Source of the DNA: an uncultured Verrucomicrobiota bacterium
GTDB taxonomy: Bacteria > Verrucomicrobiota > Kiritimatiellia > RFP12 > UBA3636
Direction: 5' to 3'
DNA length: 19,637 nucleotides
NCBI GenBank assembly: GCA_946612175.1
Contig: CAMOEO010000015.1
Coordinates: forward strand, 1-19,637
In this document: positions 14,400-19,637 of the stretch, piece by piece
How positions within the stretch are numbered: position 1 is the first letter of the stretch
Layout of the letters: every line of letters begins with the position of its first letter
Program-made: the position numbers and the translations under genes
The notes under the pieces: model-generated
What the model saw: the letters and a program-made list of their open reading frames with translations, nothing else
Databases searched by the model: none
Told to the model about the DNA's origin: nothing

Positions 14400-14432
14400 G
14401 ATTCCGTGCCGAATTCCAGCCGATTCCGTGCC
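14400..14432 (-). promoter_or_regulatory. Tandem direct-repeat operator for the exported hydrolase
   Basis: Read on the minus strand, GGCACGGAATC occurs twice without mismatch (14422-14432 and 14400-14410), with a 22-bp period and 2 bp from the -35. It mirrors the plus-strand pair at 14473-14505. The spacing and position next to -35 are typical of AraC-family activator sites; the cognate protein is not identified. Confidence 0.75.
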
Positions 14433-14472
14433 CCGCACCCCGCCACGACTCGCCCCGGAGCGAAGTTCATTT

Positions 14473-14505
14473 GGCACGGAATCTGCCGATTTTTGGCACA
14501 AAAGC
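14473..14505 (+). promoter_or_regulatory. Tandem direct-repeat operator for the adhesin gene
   Basis: GGCACGGAATC (14473-14483) and GGCACAAAAGC (14495-14505), each preceded by TT, have a 22-bp period. The second box ends 2 bp before the -35. The layout is the same as at 14400-14432 on the other strand and at 19546-19578. Confidence 0.75.
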
Positions 14506-14507
14506 AG

Positions 14508-14536
14508 TTGCCTCGCGCGCGCCCTTGCGCTACAAT
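14508..14536 (+). promoter_or_regulatory. Promoter of the adhesin gene
   Basis: TTGCCT (14508-14513), a 17-bp spacer and TACAAT (14531-14536). Predicted start is near 14543, giving a leader of about 75 nt that contains the GACCACCC repeats. No Shine-Dalgarno precedes the ATG at 14618. Confidence 0.65.
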
Positions 14537-14572
14537 GTAGCCCCGTTCGGAAGTGCTTCATCTCCCGGCCGT

Positions 14573-14617
14573 GACCATCCCGACCACCCGACCACCAGAC
14601 TACCAGACCACCCGACC
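14573..14617 (+). repeat. 8-bp tandem repeat running into the adhesin start codon
   Basis: Units GACCATCC, GACCACCC, GACCACCA, GACTACCA and GACCACCC end in GACCATGA, whose ATG is the start codon. The repeat occupies the place of a ribosome binding site. The unit is related to the 9-bp repeat inside the GH2 gene. Confidence 0.85.
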
Positions 14618-17600
14618 ATGAAACGAATTATCTCCCTCCTCCTCGCCGCCGCTCTTTCCACAGCATCTGCCGGCGACATTCACTCGTTGATCGACCCGTC
14701 GACGCTCACCGTCGTCGCAAACACGACCTCCGGAAACGGTGGCGGCTCGCGCAAGGCGCTCTACGCCGTCAACGGCGCCGGCATGAATGCGGATGGAACG
14801 CATCAGTCGGATGCCGCCAACAACAAGATGTGGGAGGCGGGAAGCGTTTCGGCGGCCTCTCCCGGCTCGTTCAAGGTCGATCTGGGGCGAGTCGTGTATC
14901 TCAACGCCATCAAGATATGGAACTACAACTGGGGGCAGTATTCTAATCGCGGTGTCAAAGACATGGAGATCTACTACACCGCCAGTTCCGAGATCGCCAA
15001 CGCCTCGTCGCAGACGCCCATTGCGTACATCCGCTCGAACTGGACGAAGCTCAAGGACAGTTTCGTACTGCCCCAGGCGCCTGGCAATGCAACTTACGCC
15101 GGTGAGGACATGATCACGTTCGAGGACGTTGAGGCGCAGTGGGTCGTGTTCGTCATCACGTCCAATTGGGGCGGTGGCAACGGAGGCCTTTCGGAGGTCC
15201 GCTTCTACGAGCATACCGTGACGCCGGTTCTCGGCGACGTGTCACTCTCCCGCACGGGCGCGGCGACCTATTCGCTCACGGCGACGGAGGACGCGAACGC
15301 CGCCGACCTTTCGTACATTCTGTCGGATGGCGAAACCGTGACGACGAACGCAACCCAGTCCGTCGCCGAGGGCGGCACGGCGACATGGGCCATTACTGGA
15401 CTTACGGCGAACAAGACGTATCAAGTCTCCGTACTTGCCGCTAACAGCAACGGCACGGACGAGAAGACCGTTGGCAGTTTCTATACGGGTGAGTTGACGC
15501 TCGGCGCGACGACGGACGCGAACGAGAACGGTCCTGTTGCGGGTACAGTTGCCGTTTCGCGCGTTGACTCTTCTCCGTTTCCGCTGACTGTGAACTACAC
15601 GATTTCCTCCTCCTCCTCCGGAGCTGCCGAGGGAACGACCTGGGCCGCGCCTGCGGCCGTGACGATTCCCGCAGGTGAAGCCACTGGGTATCTTCTTGTG
15701 ACGCCGCTCATGGATGCGTCCGTCACGGAAGATGTCACTGTCACGGTGACGCTCGCCGCCGGCAACTACGAGCTCCCGGCGTCCGCCTCGGCGACGCTCG
15801 ACATCGCCAATCTTACCGTCCCCTCCGGATACAACGCCTGGGTTGCGCCGTCGGACGGGCGTGCTTCCGTCGGTTCCAACTGGTCTGCGGGCGTCGCGCC
15901 GACTGCTTCCGACAACGTTCTCTTCGACGGTCGCTTCTCGACGGCGAACTGCGAATGGGACGCCGCTGCAACGGCGACCGTTGCCTCTTGGACGCAAACG
16001 GAGGTCTACCCGGGGACGGTGACGTTCGACACGACCTATTCCGGTGCGTTTTCCGTTTTCACGGTCACGGGAGATGCGACATTGAACGCAGGCTCCTGGT
16101 CGCATCCGCTTTCTTTCACGACGACCTCTCAGGCATCCAATGACGATATCAAAAGCGGCGAGACCTACCGTCTGAACGTCGCGGTGGGTGGCACGCTGAC
16201 CATCGGCTCCGGCGGTTCGGTCAACGCCGTCGGCAAGGGCGTCAAGCAGACGGCTGGCAGCAGCCCCATCGCCCGACATGGCGGATCCGTCAGTTCGTCG
16301 GGAGCTTGTTATGGCAATCCGAAGTATCCTGTCGACGTCGGCTCGGCCGCCTGGTCGGGCACCGACAACGACGCCAAGAAGGCGGCCGGTGGCGGTGCGG
16401 TGCACATTGTTGCGGGAACGGCCGTTGTCGTGGACGGAACGATTCTTGCGGACGGCGAGTCGAAGGCATTCGCCTGCGGCGCGGGCGGGTCGATCCTTGT
16501 CGAGGCTCCGTCCGTCACCGGTTCCGGAACGATTCGTGCAGGATATACCTACGCGACGGGCAACGCCAACAGCGTTCTTACCGGCGCGGGCGGGCGCGTG
16601 GCGCTCATTACCACGAACGCGGTCGACTTGGCCACGCTTTCGGTTTCTGCGGCCGCCTATGCCACGGGAGGCACCAAGGGCTCGGGTGGCGCGGGCACCG
16701 TCTATCTCAAGGATTCGGCCATGACACACGGCGTGCTTGTCGTCGACAATCCGAAGGAGACGGGCAAAAAGGATGGTGGACCGCGTACGGGCGTCACAAC
16801 CGAAGGGGACTGGACGTTCGACGAAGTGCGCCTTGGCGGATGGTGCCAGCTTGTGATTCCCGATGGTGCAACGCTCCATCTCCCGAACGGACTTGCCTCC
16901 GTAACTGCGCTTTCGGATGCCGCCGCTGCGAGTTCGTCGATCTATGTCACGGCCGGCACGCTCGACATCGGTGCGTCGGCCACCCAGACGATGCGCGGAA
17001 AATGGGAGCTTGCCGTCTACACGAACCTGGTTCTCGACTGCAGCCTTTCGCTTGAGCAAGGGGCGATGCTGGGCCGGTACAACCGCTCGGCGACAATCGC
17101 AAACGGCGCAGATGTCGCGACCTACGACACGTTCGTCTGCTCCATCTCCGTGACGGGTGACCTGACCGTCGATTCGACAAGCTCCCTATCTGTGCGACTA
17201 AGTGGTTTCGGGCAGAACGCAAGCTACTATTTTGCCGGGTATGGAACGGGCTCCCACGGCGGATGCTACGACACGTCCTCCCTGACCGGCGGAAGCAAAG
17301 CCTACGGCTCGATCCTGAATCCGCTGCTTCCTGCGCGGTTCCAGAGCAACAGCTACTACCAGCCCGGCGGCGGCGTGCTGAAGCTGACGGTGGGCGGGAC
17401 GCTGACGCTCGATGGCGAGATCAATTCCGACGGCCACAGCGGCGGCAACAAGGGCGTCCGCGGCGCGGGCGGCTCGATCAACGTGACGGCGGGGGCGCTC
17501 GCGGGTTCCGGGGCGATCCACGCCGACGGCTACTCGGTCGAGTCCTGCGGGCGCGTGGCCGTCCGCCTAACGGGCGCGGGCGCGACGTTCGGCGGTTTCT

Positions 17601-18088
17601 CGGGGAGGATTTCCGCGCGCCGCGACACGACCAGTTCTTCGCCATTGACCGCGCCCGGTACGGTCTATCTCCAGACGGCGGCGCAAGGCGAAGGGTGCGG
17701 GACAATCCTCGTAGACGGCACGCCGCGTTCCGGAACAGCCGCCTTTCTGGGCAACCCCTACACGCCGATTCCTGCCAACGGCGCCCATCCGGATGACGCC
17801 ACCGACCTGCAACGGAGCTCCCTTGAGGTGTCCCATTACGCCAAATGCGCCATTGCGACCCCATTGAAACTCGCTTCCCTTTCCGTCGATGCGACGTCGC
17901 AGCTTGACCTTTGCGGAGCCAGCCTCGCGGTTACGACCGCGCACATCGGCAAGACCAATGTCAAACCCGGCCTCTACACCGCCGCGCAGCTGCAGGCGCT
18001 CGGCTTTGCCGAGGTGGTCGACACGGCCGACGGCGCGGGCGGCACGCTCCGCGTCCTCGGCGCGGGGACGGTGCTCATCGTGAAATGA
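14618..18088 (+). CDS. Secreted multidomain adhesin-like protein (discoidin-like, Calx-beta-like, beta-strand repeats)
   Basis: 1156-residue exported protein; residues 1-18 form a signal peptide (MKRIISLLLAAALSTASA). Seen in order: an F5/8-type C (discoidin)-like domain at about 20-200 (SFKVDLGRVVYLNAIKIWNY; WVVFVITSNWGGGNGGLSEV), an FN3-like domain at about 203-292, a Calx-beta-like domain at about 293-398, and a long Gly/Ser/Thr/Val-rich region likely to form a beta-helix. Two related modules, each with TLT-then-GAGGSI, GRVA, GTVYL and ILVD-type steps, suggest internal duplication. The tail (GLYTAAQLQALG ... GAGTVLIVK) resembles the ending of large surface proteins of Verrucomicrobiota-type bacteria. 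A glycan- or surface-binding role is likely; no catalytic motif is seen. GC is lower than in its neighbours until about 17330. It is divergent from the exported hydrolase with mirror-image control boxes, so the two are probably co-expressed. Confidence 0.85.
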   Translation: MKRIISLLLAAALSTASAGDIHSLIDPSTLTVVANTTSGNGGGSRKALYAVNGAGMNADGTHQSDAANNKMWEAGSVSAASPGSFKVDLGRVVYLNAIKIWNYNWGQYSNRGVKDMEIYYTASSEIANASSQTPIAYIRSNWTKLKDSFVLPQAPGNATYAGEDMITFEDVEAQWVVFVITSNWGGGNGGLSEVRFYEHTVTPVLGDVSLSRTGAATYSLTATEDANAADLSYILSDGETVTTNATQSVAEGGTATWAITGLTANKTYQVSVLAANSNGTDEKTVGSFYTGELTLGATTDANENGPVAGTVAVSRVDSSPFPLTVNYTISSSSSGAAEGTTWAAPAAVTIPAGEATGYLLVTPLMDASVTEDVTVTVTLAAGNYELPASASATLDIANLTVPSGYNAWVAPSDGRASVGSNWSAGVAPTASDNVLFDGRFSTANCEWDAAATATVASWTQTEVYPGTVTFDTTYSGAFSVFTVTGDATLNAGSWSHPLSFTTTSQASNDDIKSGETYRLNVAVGGTLTIGSGGSVNAVGKGVKQTAGSSPIARHGGSVSSSGACYGNPKYPVDVGSAAWSGTDNDAKKAAGGGAVHIVAGTAVVVDGTILADGESKAFACGAGGSILVEAPSVTGSGTIRAGYTYATGNANSVLTGAGGRVALITTNAVDLATLSVSAAAYATGGTKGSGGAGTVYLKDSAMTHGVLVVDNPKETGKKDGGPRTGVTTEGDWTFDEVRLGGWCQLVIPDGATLHLPNGLASVTALSDAAAASSSIYVTAGTLDIGASATQTMRGKWELAVYTNLVLDCSLSLEQGAMLGRYNRSATIANGADVATYDTFVCSISVTGDLTVDSTSSLSVRLSGFGQNASYYFAGYGTGSHGGCYDTSSLTGGSKAYGSILNPLLPARFQSNSYYQPGGGVLKLTVGGTLTLDGEINSDGHSGGNKGVRGAGGSINVTAGALAGSGAIHADGYSVESCGRVAVRLTGAGATFGGFSGRISARRDTTSSSPLTAPGTVYLQTAAQGEGCGTILVDGTPRSGTAAFLGNPYTPIPANGAHPDDATDLQRSSLEVSHYAKCAIATPLKLASLSVDATSQLDLCGASLAVTTAHIGKTNVKPGLYTAAQLQALGFAEVVDTADGAGGTLRVLGAGTVLIVK

Positions 18089-18097
18089 CGGAACTTC

Positions 18098-18129
18098 GCG
18101 GGGGCGGGCGGAATCCCGCCCGCCCCCGC
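18098..18129 (+). terminator. Strong hairpin terminator after the adhesin gene
   Basis: A 14-bp perfect GC-rich stem (18098-18111 with 18116-18129) has the loop AATC and starts 10 nt after the stop codon. The T-run that follows is weak (ATCGGTTCGTT), so termination may be incomplete or assisted. Being symmetrical, it could also stop the converging dehydrogenase transcript. The remainder of the gap (18130-18235) holds only short GC-rich inverted repeats such as 18179-18192. Confidence 0.75.
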
Positions 18130-18235
18130 ATCGGTTCGTTCTCGCGGCGTCGCCGCTCGCCCGAAGGCGGTGCGCCGTCCCGCGTGCGCGGGGCGGCGGC
18201 GCGCGGAGGGCTCCTCCCGGCGTCCGGGCCCGTCT

Positions 18236-19363
18236 TCAGTAGTTCCCGGCGAACCCGGTGAACGCGGGAGGGGCGTAGCCGGGGAAGTACGATGCGAAAT
18301 CGAGCTTCAGGTAGTTGCACAGGTCGAGCAGTTCGACCATGGTCCCGTCGTTGACGGGAACGCCGTTGGCGCGCCGGTCGGCCGCCGCCTCGACCTCCTT
18401 CTCGCCGTGCGTGTAGATGCGGTCGCGCCCTTCGGCCTTCGGGGCCTCGCGCAGACGGCGCAGGTAGTCCGAGAAATGCTCCCGGATGGCCCGCGGATCG
18501 CCGAAGATGGCGGGATCGATCGCCGCGAATCCGTGGCAGATCCCCGTCTTGTCGGGGAACGTGCAGCACCGGTCGCTCGTCACGCCGAGCGAGAGGATGG
18601 AACTGAAGAGTTCGGCGACCATGCCCCAGCCGTATCCCTTGTGGCTGCCGAGGGCCTCTTCGGAGCCGCCGAGAGGCATGATGCCGCCGCCCTTCTTGCC
18701 GACGATGTTGGCGAGGACGCGCGGAGCGTCGTCGCACGGCGCGCCGTTCTCGTCGAGCGCCCAGCCGGCGGGCAGGGGGGTTCCCGTCTTGTTGTACATC
18801 TCGAGCTTCCCGCGCGTCACGACCGACGTCGAGGCATCGAAGAAGAAGGGATGCGGATCCGCCGGGACGGCCACGGCGATCGGGTTCGACCCGATCATCG
18901 CCTTGCGCGAGAACGTCGGCACCATGATGGCTTCGGAGTTCGTGCAGGAAAAGCCCATGAGGCCCCGTTCCGCCGCCATCTTCGCGTAGTACCCGGAAAT
19001 GCCGTAGTGGTTGGATTCGCGCACGGTCACGATGCCGATGCCGGACGCCAGCGCCTTCTCGATCGCCTTCTCCATGGCGAACGCGCCGACGAGCTGCCCC
19101 ATCCCGGAATGGCCGTCGACGACGGCGCTGACCGGCGTTTCGAAGACGATCTCCGGCCGGGCGTCGACATGGATCGTCCCCTTCGCGATGCCCTTGTGGT
19201 AGCGGACCATGCGCTGCATGCCATGGCTCTCGATGCCGTAGAGGTCGGCCGTCAGCAGCACGTCGGTGATCCGTCTTCCGTCCTCCTCGCCGAATCCGAA
19301 CGCCTTGAAGACGTCGGTGCAGAACGCCTCGAGCGTTCCGAGGCTCCATTTCACGTAGGCCAT
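18236..19363 (-). CDS. Ldh_2-family NAD(P)-dependent dehydrogenase (malate/L-lactate/ureidoglycolate type)
   Basis: 375-residue cytoplasmic oxidoreductase of the malate/L-lactate dehydrogenase type 2 family (COG2055), which interconverts 2-hydroxy acids and 2-oxo acids. Seen: YGIESHGMQRMVRY (42-55) with the family His47 and Arg51, RESNHYGISGYYA (115-127) with His119, nucleotide-site GSNPIAVAVP (158-167), FFFDASTSVV (173-182), KGGGIMPLGG (224-233) and GSHKGYGWGMVAELFSSIL (239-257). The length is a little above the usual 330-360. Substrate cannot be read from the sequence: malate, lactate, ureidoglycolate and diketogulonate reductases all share this fold. The ATG at 19363 is supported by AAAGGA 9 nt upstream. 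It is transcribed alone, converging on the adhesin. Its promoter closely resembles that of the AraC regulator. Confidence 0.9.
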   Translation of the reverse strand: MAYVKWSLGTLEAFCTDVFKAFGFGEEDGRRITDVLLTADLYGIESHGMQRMVRYHKGIAKGTIHVDARPEIVFETPVSAVVDGHSGMGQLVGAFAMEKAIEKALASGIGIVTVRESNHYGISGYYAKMAAERGLMGFSCTNSEAIMVPTFSRKAMIGSNPIAVAVPADPHPFFFDASTSVVTRGKLEMYNKTGTPLPAGWALDENGAPCDDAPRVLANIVGKKGGGIMPLGGSEEALGSHKGYGWGMVAELFSSILSLGVTSDRCCTFPDKTGICHGFAAIDPAIFGDPRAIREHFSDYLRRLREAPKAEGRDRIYTHGEKEVEAAADRRANGVPVNDGTMVELLDLCNYLKLDFASYFPGYAPPAFTGFAGNY

Positions 19364-19372
19364 GTTCTTCGA

Positions 19373-19378
19373 TCCTTT
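19373..19378 (-). promoter_or_regulatory. Shine-Dalgarno of the dehydrogenase
   Basis: AAAGGA on the minus strand, 9 nt before the ATG at 19363. It supports this start over any upstream in-frame codon. Confidence 0.6.
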
Positions 19379-19476
19379 CGGATGATCGGATCGTTTCGCA
19401 GATTTCCACCGAACGGGATCCGGAACCGGCCGGCGGGAGGGTGGGGGAAGGCGGCGAGGCCGCCGGGATAGGCGTC

Positions 19477-19505
19477 ACTCTAGCAGATTCCGGCCGGAAA
19501 ATCCA
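19477..19505 (-). promoter_or_regulatory. Promoter of the dehydrogenase, with a palindrome in its spacer
   Basis: On the minus strand, TGGATT (19500-19505), a 17-bp spacer and TAGAGT (19477-19482) preceded by TCTGC. The perfect 12-bp palindrome TTCCGGCCGGAA (19488-19499) lies in the spacer 5 bp from the -10, as in the AraC promoter at 9711-9739. Leader length is about 107 nt. Confidence 0.6.
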
Positions 19506-19545
19506 CCCTTTCCATCGATCTTCCGATGCCTACGCTTTTCCCCGT

Positions 19546-19578
19546 GGCACGGAATATGCAAAAGTTTGGCACAAAATC
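19546..19578 (+). promoter_or_regulatory. Third tandem direct-repeat operator
   Basis: GGCACGGAATA (19546-19556) and GGCACAAAATC (19568-19578) have a 22-bp period and end 2 bp before a -35. This is the same arrangement as in the adhesin promoter at 14473-14505, including the A-rich second box. Confidence 0.7.
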
Positions 19579-19580
19579 GA

Positions 19581-19610
19581 TTGCGCTTCCACGTGTGGGC
19601 GTGCTACTCT
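19581..19610 (+). promoter_or_regulatory. Promoter of a gene beyond the right edge
   Basis: TTGCGC (19581-19586), an 18-bp spacer and TACTCT (19605-19610) with a TGC extension. The remaining 27 bases hold no start codon; they should be the leader of a plus-strand gene outside the window that is co-regulated with the adhesin and the exported hydrolase. Confidence 0.55.
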
Positions 19611-19637
19611 TTGGACTCGGACAAGGCTTCTGCCCGA

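Noticed and set aside
14472..14487. Sigma-54 (-24/-12) promoter resemblance in TGGCACG-GAAT-CTGC, also at 19545-19559
   Set aside because: The -24 half fits well, but the -12 TTGC is imperfect, and the minus-strand copies of the same box lack any -12 match. The boxes always come in 22-bp pairs 2 bp from a good sigma-70 -35, which an operator explains better.
9934..14574. Long plus-strand open frame of more than 1500 codons across the GH2 gene and opposite the exported hydrolase
   Set aside because: It is out of frame with the GH2 gene and antisense to a hydrolase with clear catalytic motifs and a signal peptide. The translation is low-complexity Arg/Ala-rich sequence.
14618..18088. Autotransporter with a C-terminal outer-membrane barrel
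   Set aside because: The last 300 residues show no amphipathic barrel strands ending in an aromatic residue; the protein ends in GTVLIVK. Self-export through the outer membrane is not supported.
18236..19363. Functional link between the dehydrogenase and the D-lactate released by MurQ
   Set aside because: The family contains L-lactate, malate and other hydroxyacid enzymes, the gene is about 12 kb from the murQ fusion, and its promoter is unrelated to the operon. There is no evidence beyond coincidence.

Overview
The window is GC-rich (about 70% by eye; single 60-base lines that I counted run from 58% to 83%). It carries a housekeeping gene (mutS), a cell-wall amino-sugar salvage operon, several glycoside hydrolases, an AraC-type regulator, a large secreted beta-strand-repeat protein and a dehydrogenase. 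The DUF4838 enzyme, the exported esterase/hydrolase, the adhesin ending in a 'PGLYTAAQLQALG...GTGTV'-like tail, and the scarcity of Shine-Dalgarno sites point to a bacterium of the PVC superphylum, most likely a Kiritimatiellota/Lentisphaerota-type, carbohydrate-degrading (perhaps gut) lineage. The taxonomic placement is inference. I see no RNA genes, insertion sequences, prophage or CRISPR.

Layout. 1-91: end of a neighbouring region, possibly the first codons of a minus-strand gene. 92-2680 (-): mutS. 2681-2830: divergent promoters. 2831-8673 (+): a tight three-gene operon made of a BadF-type amino-sugar kinase (MurK/NagK-like), a MurQ etherase fused in one frame to a DUF4838 glycosidase-like module, and an exported esterase fused to a clan-A glycoside hydrolase. 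8670-9596 (-): AraC-family regulator, whose stop codon shares the palindrome CTAG with the stop of the operon. 9597-9811: divergent promoters. 9812-11542 (+): GH2-family hydrolase. 11464-14316 (-): large exported GH5-like hydrolase whose 3' end overlaps the GH2 gene by 79 bp. 14317-14617: an elaborate divergent control region. 14618-18088 (+): secreted discoidin/Calx-beta/beta-helix-like protein. 18098-18129: terminator hairpin. 18236-19363 (-): Ldh_2-family dehydrogenase. 19364-19637: divergent promoters, the right-hand one driving a gene beyond the window.

How the genes may work together. The kinase and MurQ together form a PTS-independent route from free MurNAc/GlcNAc to GlcNAc-6-phosphate plus lactate. 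The glycosidase-like module fused to MurQ has no signal peptide, so I propose it liberates amino sugars inside the cytoplasm and hands them to the kinase/etherase pair. This MurQ-DUF4838 fusion is the strongest candidate for something new here.

The second strong signal is regulatory. An 11-bp box (GGCACGGAATC or a variant) occurs as tandem direct repeats with an exact 22-bp period, placed exactly 2 bp upstream of the -35 element. This arrangement appears three times: twice back-to-back between the exported hydrolase and the adhesin, and once at the right edge of the window. It looks like the operator of an AraC-type activator. Eight promoters can be read by eye; seven have an extended -10 (TG then C or G, then TA), and two place the -10 only 7 nt from the ATG, implying leaderless mRNAs.
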